Origin: Byssothecium circinans | Taxonomy: Eukaryota; Ascomycota; Dothideomycetes; Pleosporales; Massarinaceae | Assembly (NCBI GenBank): GCA_010015675.1 | Contig: ML977026.1 | Span: 62,001 to 126,000, forward strand | DNA: 64,000 bases | Direction: 5' to 3' | Part shown: one piece after another, positions 56,187-64,000 of the stretch | Layout of the letters: each line of letters begins with the position of its first letter | Position numbering within the stretch: the first letter of the stretch is position 1 | Position numbers and translations under genes: made by a program | The notes under the pieces: model-generated | What the model was told of the DNA's origin: nothing | Database searches by the model: none | Seen by the model: only the letters and a program-made list of their open reading frames with translations

Positions 56187-57569
56187 CTAATACCCCAACG
56201 CACACGCCGTAACATCCTCCACAAAATGCCTCTCCCGATACCCCCTCGTCCACCAAAGATACCAAGGAACAACATTCATCTTAATCCTATGCCCAAACCA
56301 CCCCGCATCATTAACCGTCCTCACCACGCCCTTGCTCTCCTCAAACGCCGCCTCGATGCGCGGCCTTCTCAAGCGTTCATAAGCCTCAAACGCTTCTTTC
56401 ACCGGCGGTACCCCGCCGTCGCCCTCCCCCTTCCCCATCCCGCTGTCTCCAAGCGTAAGATCCCGCCTCTCCATCCACCGCCCCAAACACCTCGCAAACA
56501 ACACGCCGTCCTCGAACACGATCCCCGTCGACTCTCCCTGCGGCGGCATCGCATGCGCCGAATCCCCAATCAGCATCACGCGGTCCGTACACCACCTCCC
56601 GCCCTTCGACAGCGTGAACACAGGCCAGAGATACAGATCCTCCGCATCGCGTATCAGATGCTCAACCACCGGATCCGCAGCCCCAGAATACCTCTCCAGG
56701 AGATCCCGCCGAGTCTTCTCCGCGTCTTTGCCCGCGGCTTTCCAGCCATCCCGCGACGCGATGTCGGGGACTTGCATCAGCGCGCCGACGTAGATGCTCG
56801 TCTGAAGCGTGTCGTGGAAGGAGGTGAGTAGGATGCCGCGACGGCCGAAGTTCATGCCGCTAGTGCTGAAGGGCACGGGTTCGTAGGCGGTGGGGTTTGA
56901 GGGGTCGTGGCGTCGCGGCGCGAAGCCGAAGGCGTTGCAGATACCCGAATAGTTTGCTGTGCGCGTGGGTTCGACGTGGGTGAGGCGTGTGGTGGAGTGG
57001 ATGCCATCGCAGCCGATGAGGATATCTGCGGTTGCTGTTGTGGTGTCGGAGAAGGTTAGGGTGACGCTGGTGCTGTCTTCTTTGATGGCGGTTGTTTTCT
57101 TGCCGCAGATGAGCTTGATGGTTGGTTCTTTGGCGATTGCGGCGAGGACGCCTTTGAGACTGTCGCCTCGTGTTATTCTGAGCGCTTTGAACGGTGGTGT
57201 TCCTAGCCCTTTCCCTTCGGGTCCGAGGAAACTGCTTTCGGCGAGTTTGGTGCCCGTGTAGAGGTCGAAGATTTCGACGGCTTCGCATTCTTTGCCGTAG
57301 TTTCTGGCGCGGATTTCGTCGAGGGCGCCGAGGTGGGAGAGGAGGCGGAGGGCATTGGGTGTTAGGTTTACGGCGCCTCCGATGGTGGCGGGTTCGGGTC
57401 GGATTTCGTAGATGGTGATGTTTGGTCGTGGTGACGAGGACGGTGCGTATTTTGTGAGAGCGAGGGCAGTCGTTAAACCAGCGATACCACCACCGAGAAT
57501 GATGATATTGAGGGGTGAATTTGGAGTTGTGGCACCTAACATTGGTGCTGTGGAAGAGCTGCGACCCAT
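56187..57569 (-). CDS. FAD-dependent monooxygenase (salicylate-hydroxylase-like)
   Basis: Group A flavin hydroxylase, NAD(P)H-dependent, acting on an aromatic or polyketide-type substrate. Single exon, 460 residues. The GXGXXG motif is at 26-31 (IILGGGIAGLTTALAL), an Arg-containing segment follows (LRITRGDSLKGVL), the DG motif is in ILIGCDGIHSTTRL, and the GD motif is in VMLIGDSAHAMPPQGESTG. The C-terminus (GWFGHRIKMNVVPWYLWWTR) is usual for the group. No signal peptide. The enzyme could belong to aromatic-acid breakdown or a biosynthetic pathway; neighbours do not decide. Confidence 0.92.
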   Translation of the reverse strand: MGRSSSTAPMLGATTPNSPLNIIILGGGIAGLTTALALTKYAPSSSPRPNITIYEIRPEPATIGGAVNLTPNALRLLSHLGALDEIRARNYGKECEAVEIFDLYTGTKLAESSFLGPEGKGLGTPPFKALRITRGDSLKGVLAAIAKEPTIKLICGKKTTAIKEDSTSVTLTFSDTTTATADILIGCDGIHSTTRLTHVEPTRTANYSGICNAFGFAPRRHDPSNPTAYEPVPFSTSGMNFGRRGILLTSFHDTLQTSIYVGALMQVPDIASRDGWKAAGKDAEKTRRDLLERYSGAADPVVEHLIRDAEDLYLWPVFTLSKGGRWCTDRVMLIGDSAHAMPPQGESTGIVFEDGVLFARCLGRWMERRDLTLGDSGMGKGEGDGGVPPVKEAFEAYERLRRPRIEAAFEESKGVVRTVNDAGWFGHRIKMNVVPWYLWWTRGYRERHFVEDVTACALGY

Positions 57570-58725
57570 CTTGAAAACTCGACCGAATTTGGAAGACTAA
57601 AAGAAGATGTAATAACTGAAGATCTTGCTCACCCACAAGCAAGATTCCAGCGAATACAGTGTCGGCAACGACAAGACACGAGCTCTTTGGGCGCCATGAT
57701 AAAGATCCGTTACCTTATGGCTTATATAATGTATGCTCATAGGGTTGTGGATGGTTCCTTTCGGCTTGCATTGGGGAGCCGACGGCGCACCGACCAGTCG
57801 TACACCATTCCCGAAGCGGATGTGACAGTCTTACAACAGCGGACTTAGTGGCGCATACCTGCGCGCCTCGCTCCTACACCAGTATACAACATTGTAGGAT
57901 CCGTTTTTGGGGGTACTGTGCGCCCACATGACTGGTGGGTAGTCTCGAGTAGGGAAATGCGAAGCAGACGGGGTAAGATCTGGACGGCTGAGATAACAAT
58001 TAATTAGAATGTTGACCAAAAGAAGGAAATGGACGCTAGTCTGATGAAATGGATGCCTATCTTTAGTTCTTTCATCTTGAGATGCGAGAAAGGGTCGTAC
58101 AAATGTTGCATTTCCTGCCTCTCGTCGCTTGCCACGTATATTTTTGACCAGGACTGAGGTTTGCTCTATATTCCAAGCCCCTTATGGATCATTTCCCGCT
58201 CCGTTGTTTGCTGATAATAACGCGCTGCCGAATGTTTGGATCTTTCTCCATCATAGATGCCGCGGCTTCTTGCTTAGTAGTCGAATTTGACGGGACAGTC
58301 GTTGAAAAGCGGCAAAGCTCTACATTATGCCACTTCGTGGGTGGGTGTGCTCTTCCGCTCATGGTTGGTGGTGGACAACATCGCTCAGGCTGGAGTACTC
58401 AATTCTGTCCGTAGTGAAGGTGAAGGACTTGTGTTGAAAGATCGTGATTCCTCTATCTCTCTTGATAAGCGATGGGTGGCCGTATTATTTCGAATTGTTG
58501 TAGATTGGGCAATGGTCCAGTAAAGATAGGCCGCAGAAGCGAAGATAGCAAACCTGTGAACCCTATAGTAAGTAGGACGCCGCTCCTTAAATACTTCTTC
58601 CGGAAAGATTCCTCTTTCACAAGTTCTGCTTCGGATATGTGTACCCAAGTGTAGACGTCGAAAAAGCAAGGGGTGGCACCGACTTCCCTGACCAGAATCG
58701 GCAGCGGAGCCCCCTATATCTCATC
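57570..58725. other. Intergenic, no gene seen
   Basis: Upstream of the FAD monooxygenase gene; short frames only. Confidence 0.5.
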
Positions 58726-59376
58726 TCACATCCTATCCTGCTCAGCCTTCCTCCTCTCCAACAACTTAATAGCTCGCTGCCTCCGCTCATCCCTCAACGA
58801 AATAAAAATCTGCACACACAGTCAGTCAGCCCACACACCCCTTTCCACCAACACCCCTTAACCCCTCGACTTGAACCCACTCACCCAAAACCAAGCCGCC
58901 AGTTCCAAAAAACCCCACGAGAACACAATGCTATTCTTCAAATGATCCCCCACATTCCGTGTATACGCTCTCCCCGTCCCCGCAAACAATCCCCCCTCCT
59001 TAAACGCATAGCTATACCCCGTGACGCCAAACAGAAACAGCAGCCGCGCGGGTGTCTGCGCGCCCCAGTAGGCTTCGAGATATTCCTCTGAGAGGGAGAA
59101 GGAAGCGAGGTCGTTGATGCCGAGGAAGGCGAGGAGCACGGCGATGAAGGCGGTGGTTGCTGAGGGCTTGAGGAAGTCGCGCGGTGTAGGCTGCGAGGGG
59201 TTAGAATTTGGGCTTGATGGGGAGCGGGGGGGAGGTACCAGTTGCATTGCTTCTTGGAATAGGAAGACGATGTTTTGCTCGGCGATGAGGCGGGGGTTGC
59301 GGAGGAAGATGATGGCTAGGGTGATGTGGAAGAGGGATAGGCTGCGTATGAGGGTGTAGGTTGATATGATTGCCAT
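58726..59376 (-). CDS. ILM1: ILM1-like protein (increased loss of mitochondrial DNA)
   Basis: Small membrane protein of the yeast Ilm1 family, linked by yeast genetics to mitochondrial DNA maintenance and found mainly in the ER. Three exons: 59376-59239, 59190-58885 and 58809-58726, giving 175 residues. The first intron (48 bp) is open in frame but has a CTAAC branch site, and its removal restores the family join EAMQLPTPRDFLKPS. The second intron is 75 bp; the last exon adds FISLRDERRQRAIKLLERRK, the expected basic tail. Four hydrophobic helices (STYTLIRSLSLFHITLAIIF, TAFIAVLLAFLGINDLAS, PARLLFLFGVTGYSY, SIVFSWGFLELAAWFW). Family-conserved LLFLFGVTGYSYAFKEGGLF is intact. Confidence 0.88.
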
Positions 59377-59625
59377 TTTGACAGTTCGGTTCGGTTCGAT
59401 TCAATTCAATTATCGTACAGCGGATTCAACAAGAAGAAGGTAATGGCGTTGAATGGTGTTCGGAGAGTGTTCGGAGGTAAAATGACAACTCCGCAAAGTT
59501 GAAGTCTTTGTAAGCGAGCCGTGCAGGGATTATAAAACTCAGCCCTCGCTATGATGTGCACGGAACCCCTCCGCTACGTTTAAGCCACCTGCTGCCACCC
59601 GTACAGACATCCAATCGAATTCACG
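59377..59625. promoter_or_regulatory. Divergent promoter of ILM1-like and dipeptidase genes
   Basis: Only 249 bp separate the two start codons, so the genes share one upstream region. GATTATAAAACTC near 59530 is a possible TATA element for the rightward gene. Confidence 0.4.
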
Positions 59626-61125
59626 ATGAAGGAAACATACGATTCATGCATTGATGAGAAGCGAGTAGTCTTTACGGAGGATGATATAAAGTCGAGGCGA
59701 CCACGCGTTGCGTCCAGCAAATGTTTCGTTATCGCCTTCTTCTCCCTCTTCCTCTTCGCCTGCGCATTACGCCCTCTCTCGGGCCTCTACTCTAAAGCGC
59801 AAAGTCATGGGCCTTTCGTGAAGCGCCTCACATACGAGCAGCGGGCGCAGACAATCTTGAAAGAGAATCCGTTGATTGGTTGGTTGAACCTAGGTCTACC
59901 ATGGTACGGTTTCAGACTTCTAACACATTGTAGATGGTCACAATGACTTGCTGATCGTACTTCGAAACGAATACAAAAATCACATTTACGGTGAAGAGTT
60001 CAGAGAGAAGTTCGAGAATGGCGGCTTCATCAGCCATGTGGACCTTCCCCGACTTGATGCTGGGATGCAAGCTGGTGCTTTCTGGAGTGCGTATATGCCT
60101 TGTCCGCAGGGGAACGGGACGGACTTCTCTGATGCAAGATATGCGCCATGTAAGTATCCTATCATCACACTTCACATGTCCGTGATCTAATAATCGCAGT
60201 CGTCAAAGCAACTCTCGAAGCCCTAGACCTCTTCAACCGCCTCGGTCAACAATACCCAAAATACTTCACCCTGACCCCTGATAGCACCTCGGCCATCCAA
60301 GCTTTCGAAGCAGGCCGTCAGATCTCGCCCGTGATCATAGAAGGCCTGCATCAGATCGGCAACTCCCTCTCAACACTACGTCTCTACCACAAGCTCGGCG
60401 TGCGCTACGCAACTCTAACATGGAACTGCCACAACAAATACGCCGACTCAGCCATCGAATCGGGCGGTGATCTCGGCTCCCGAATCGCGACACCGTTCTG
60501 GCACGGTCTCAGTCCCGACGGCCGCGACCTCGTCAAAGAGATGAATCGTTTGGGCATGCTTGTCGACCTATCACACGTGAGTACAGACACGATGCGCGAC
60601 GTACTTGTCGGCAATGGAACAGATGCATGGAAAGGCAGTCTCGCGCCTCCCATCTTCAGTCACAGTTCCGCATTCGCCGTGTGTCCGCATCCGCGCAACG
60701 TTCCAGACGACATTCTCCAACTGGTCAAGCAGCGCAATTCCATCGTCATGATCAACTTCAATCCCGGATTCATCTCCTGTGTTCCTGGAGAGAAGCCGGG
60801 GGATCTACCAGTCTTGTATCCGCAGAATGCAACGATGGCGCAGGTTATCAGACACATTAAGCATGTCGGCGAACTCATTGGGTATGATCATGTTGGGCTG
60901 GGAACGGATTATGATGGGATTGACTCGACACCTGTGGGGCTGGAAGATGTGTCCAAGTTCCCCGATCTAGTCACTGAACTTCTCCGCCAGGGAATTAGTG
61001 AAAAAGATGTCGTGAAGGTTGTGGGAGGGAACATTCTGCGTGTCTGGAAGGAGGCTGATGAAGTTGCTGCAAAACTGCGAGCCACGACTAACCCTCTCGA
61101 AGACGAGATTACGAATCCTTGGTAG
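59626..61125 (+). CDS. Membrane dipeptidase (peptidase family M19)
   Basis: Zinc metallopeptidase that hydrolyses dipeptides. Exons 59626-59878, 59934-60149 and 60200-61125 give 464 residues. A type-II signal anchor at about 33-50 (CFVIAFFSLFLFACALRPL) places the catalytic part in the vacuole lumen or outside. Zinc ligands are in IDGHNDL (His, Asp), IIEGLHQIGNS (bridging Glu), DLSHVS and FSHSSA (His pair) and LGTDYDGID (Asp). HPRNVPDD contains the substrate-binding Arg. The first intron uses an unusual GTTGGT donor, yet the joined NPLIDGHND matches the family. That intron also contains a TACCATGGTA palindrome (59897-59906). All ligands are present. Confidence 0.93.
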
Positions 61126-61552
61126 ACTGGTGTGGAAGTAAATAACCTTCTAACATTCCTTGGGAATTGAAGGGAAGAGGTGAGGCTGAGAATGTTGGCT
61201 TGGTATTATTAGGCATGATTCGATTGCTTGCGTGATAGTGGGGTCACCGCGTTTACACGAGGTGCGGGGATATCGGCACGTATGCATGATGACAGGACGA
61301 CCAGCCCTTGGCAAGGCAAACAAATACGATTTCCTGGAGGACCTCACGCTTGGCAGTACTCTTTCTTGGATTAGTATCAGTAACTTTATGGCTCGGGTGC
61401 TGTTTCCTTTACTTCCAGCGCCCTTACCTCCAGCACTCAAAAGCTCGCCTCTTCCAACACTCTCACACTCCGTCTACATCAACATCATCCATCACAGCCT
61501 CCCCCCAAGCTGCACCCCTCAAGTACTGGTTGCATCACAAATACCATCCACA
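61126..61552. other. Intergenic, 5' region of the lactate dehydrogenase gene
   Basis: CT-rich stretch before the start codon; nothing else recognised. Confidence 0.5.
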
Positions 61553-62648
61553 ATGTCCTCCCCACCACCCCACCGCCTCAAGACCAGCATAGCCATCATC
61601 GGCGCCGGCGACGTCGGCTCCACAATCGCCTACACTCTCCTTCATGACTCTATCTGCACCGAGGTCATCATGGTCGATCCCAAGACAGAACTTCTGGAAG
61701 GCCAAGTGCGCGACCTGGGCGACGCGACGTATGGCGGGCGATCAGGCACAAAGGTACGAGCTGGGACGCACAGGGATGCTGCAAATGCAGATATCATAGT
61801 TATCACAGCGGGGGCGAAGCAGAAAGAAGGTATGACTATACTTCCCGTCATCACTTGTCACATGCAATTGGGAGAGTGCTGCACGTGACATCCCCATTCA
61901 CATGCCGCCCATCCCCAACCCTCCCCCCCATACGTAGCGACCCTAACAAAAAGAAACAGGAGAATCCCGCCTCTCCCTCCTAACCCGCAACATACACATC
62001 CTGCACTCGATCTTCACCTCGCTACACCCCATCGCCCCAACGACCATAATCCTCCTCGTCGCCAACCCCGTCGACATCCTCACGCACTTCGCGCGCAAAC
62101 TCTCCCGCCTCCCCGAGTCCCAAGTCCTCGGCACAGGCACGAGTCTCGACTCGGCGCGTCTCCGCGGCGAACTCGCCCGCCGCGCCTGCGTCGCCGCCAG
62201 CAGCATCGACGCCTACGTGCTCGGCGAGCACGGCGAGTCGCAATTCATCGCGTGGTCCAGCGCATCCATCGGCACGACGCCGCTGCACCTCGCCATGCCC
62301 GCGGGATCGCTCACGGCAGCCGCGAAGGCGGAGATAGCGGAGCGCACGCGCGGCGCCGCCGGCGCCATCATCAAGGCGAAAGGGTGCACGAACTACGGCA
62401 TCGGGAGCGTCACTAGCTCGCTGTGTAAGTATATCTTGTTCGACTCGCATACCGTGCGCCCGCTGTCGTTTTACCAACCCGAGCTCGGGTGCTGTCTTTC
62501 TATGCCGGCGGTGCTGGGGCGCAAGGGCGTGGTGAGGAAGATGAGGGTTGAGCTGGATGAGGAGGAGAGGGGGTTCTTGGAGAGGTGTGCGGGGCATTTG
62601 AGGGGAGTTATTGAGGGGGCGGAGGGGGAGGTTGAGGGGTTGGTTTAG
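61553..62648 (+). CDS. L-lactate dehydrogenase (NAD-dependent)
   Basis: Interconverts pyruvate and L-lactate in the cytosol. Exons 61553-61829 and 61960-62648 give 321 residues, the normal length. The NAD-binding GXGXXG is IIGAGDVGSTIAYTLL; the coenzyme-selecting Asp is in VIMVDPKTE. VANPVDILTHFARKL, GTGTSLDSARLRGELAR (substrate-binding Arg) and LGEHGESQF (catalytic His) follow. The Gln of the pyruvate-specific loop is in AGAKQKEGESR, which favours lactate over malate dehydrogenase. The intron (130 bp) splits the KEGE codon at the substrate loop. The last third is GC-rich and lacks introns. Confidence 0.93.
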
Positions 62649-63437
62649 GGGGTGGCGAGGTCATGAGGACAGGGGGGAGGGGCGTGGAGGACATGAGGAC
62701 AGGAGGGGAGGAAGTGAGGGGAGAGGATGGGAGAAGTAAAGACGGAGATGCAAAGACGGTGCTGATGAGTTATTTTACCCCCTTACTCAAATTTCCCAAT
62801 ATCCAATCATCCACAGTACAGTACATGGCCTATAACAAACAAACCCGTGAAGCATTAAGGAAACGAAAGGAACTCCACTCAAGGGACACCAAAAAAAAAA
62901 TCCCCCCACCCAGTCTCGATCTGACAATAAACTAAACCAAAATAAAGTCCAATCCAATCTAATCCATTCCAGTCCAGTCCACACTCTTCATCACATTCCA
63001 CTAACTATAAGATCCCAGTCAGTTAATTCAACAACGACAACAACAACGTTCGGTCAAGGCCAAGGCCTGCTATATCAGAACCGCGGGGGGATGTGCTGGA
63101 CTTTCAACACATACATGATTAAGTGCATGAATACATACATATATACGTACATGCAAGCTAGCGTTAACTTAACACTTGACTGTTTCAGAAGCTTTATTGG
63201 GTAATTAATCATCTTGCTGCTGTATATAATGCACATTTTTCCGCATCATTGCAGGCCGTCTTCGTAATTTGATTTATTGTACAGCTCCCAGTTCCCGGGT
63301 TCCGGCGCAGAAGGGGAGCTCGAGATACCTCCGTGTTCTGTAAAGCTTTTGCCGGGGCTTAACACATTGCCGAGCTACCACAGCAAGTCCAACTCCCTGC
63401 CTTCCCATCACTACAACTCCCCCAAAAACCCCCGCCT
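62649..63437. other. Intergenic, no gene seen
   Basis: Starts with a purine-rich tandem-like stretch (GAGGACATGAGGACAGG units near 62665-62715); otherwise nothing. Confidence 0.5.
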
Positions 63438-64000
63438 TCACGTAGCAGGCACCTCCTCCACCCCAACCCCAACTCCAACTGCTGCAACCCCTCCCCCACC
63501 CTCAACCTCACTATTCCACCCACTATCCGCCCCACTATTCCCCACACTAGCCCTCTCCCTCTCCTCCTCCGCCTCTTCCTCCACCTCCCAATCATCCACA
63601 ACCTCCACCCTCTCCACCTTCTTCTTCTTCCTCGCGCTCCCCAGACTCAACACTGCAAACCCGCCCTTATTCCCAAACGCGGTATTGTGCTGCACATTCC
63701 GCTGCGGCGCCCCCGCTTTAGCAGCGACCTGGCTCCATCCCGCGCCCGCAGCGTCGGACTCCATGCGGAGGATGTTGAGCGAGGCGTCGAGACGCGCGAG
63801 TTGCAGGGTGCCAATTTTCTGCGAAGAGAAGGCTTTGGAGAGCGGGGTTTTTATGTTTTCGAGCATGGCTTGGACGTCGCGGTCTGGGAGGTTTACTCGG
63901 GCGGCGATGGGGGGTTTGAGGGCTACGTGCTCGGTGGGGAGGAAGGATATTTCAAGTTCTAGGGGAAAAGAGGTTGCTGGGAGGACGGATTTCAGGACTG
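63438..64000 (-). CDS. Hypothetical protein, C-terminal part (runs off the window)
   Basis: The minus-strand frame is open from the window edge to TAA/TGA-type stop at 63438, giving at least 187 residues. Readable pieces are LEISFLPTEHVALKPPIAAR, VNLPDRDVQAMLENIKTPLS and SQKIGTLQLARLDASLNILR. Then come a small Gly-rich region (NTAFGNKGGFAVLSLGSA), a basic RKKKKVERVEV patch and an acidic coiled coil. Alternating hydrophobic residues in the first part suggest beta-strands. An internal Met at 63866 is probably not the start, because coding character continues upstream. Family not recognised. Confidence 0.6.
   Translation of the reverse strand, partial: VLKSVLPATSFPLELEISFLPTEHVALKPPIAARVNLPDRDVQAMLENIKTPLSKAFSSQKIGTLQLARLDASLNILRMESDAAGAGWSQVAAKAGAPQRNVQHNTAFGNKGGFAVLSLGSARKKKKVERVEVVDDWEVEEEAEEERERASVGNSGADSGWNSEVEGGGGVAAVGVGVGVEEVPAT

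Noticed and set aside
56860..57642. 260-codon minus-strand frame overlapping the FAD monooxygenase
   Set aside because: Arg/His-rich alternative frame of the monooxygenase gene; no domain.
1..64000. CRISPR arrays, bacterial operons or prophage
   Set aside because: Introns, fungal protein families and fungal transposons identify eukaryotic nuclear DNA; no regularly spaced direct repeats were seen.
1..64000. Complete secondary-metabolite cluster
   Set aside because: No polyketide synthase, NRPS, terpene synthase or prenyltransferase is present; tailoring-type genes are scattered.

Overview
The window is nuclear DNA of a filamentous ascomycete (Pezizomycotina). Genes sit on both strands and carry 46-130 bp introns with GT...AG ends. 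The protein set is typical: an AA9 polysaccharide monooxygenase with a CBM1, a Zn2Cys6 regulator, AIM9-like phosphotransferases, DUF6914, AsaB-like and ILM1 proteins. Transposon relics carry many CAR-to-TAR and TGG-to-TAG/TGA stops, as expected from repeat-induced point mutation (RIP). I cannot name a genus. A run of 720 N (1553-2272) is an assembly gap.

Layout. 1-4588: two decayed Fot1/pogo DNA transposons side by side. 5354-6490: secreted AA9 enzyme. 7647-9318 (-): AIM9-like phosphotransferase. 10182-11973: third pogo element. 12203-13963: GH79 glycosidase. 14-19 kb: gene-poor, with a small three-exon dsRBD-like gene (15543-15965), a decayed gene (16727-17496) and a hypothetical protein. 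19-29 kb: a basic coiled-coil protein, AsaB-like oxygenase, HXXXD acyltransferase, F-box protein, a DUF6914 gene carrying a 172 bp MITE, and a second phosphotransferase. 29-32 kb: a GH106-like alpha-L-rhamnosidase with a frameshift and a premature stop. 32.5-33.4 kb: a MITE cluster. 34-45 kb: hypothetical proteins, a five-exon amino-acid permease and a GH2 beta-galactosidase. 47-52 kb: a Zn2Cys6 regulator divergent from a flavin-dependent amine oxidase. 53-55.7 kb: a dead GMC oxidoreductase split by fold-back repeats. 56-64 kb: FAD monooxygenase, ILM1, M19 dipeptidase, L-lactate dehydrogenase and the edge of a further gene.

The carbohydrate-active genes (AA9-CBM1, GH79, GH106-like, GH2) fit plant cell-wall use, but they are scattered and form no obvious operon-like cluster. 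The oxygenase/acyltransferase pair and the regulator/amine-oxidase pair are the only neighbours that suggest joint function.

The most unusual material is repeat biology. The terminal repeats of three different pogo elements each hold two iterons exactly 17 bp apart. A MITE sits in a coding exon in a way that could be spliced out in frame. Inverted repeats interleave as A-B-A'-B'. The 10-mer TACCATGGTA occurs six times and looks like a transposon excision footprint. All of this was read by eye; no alignment or database search was run.
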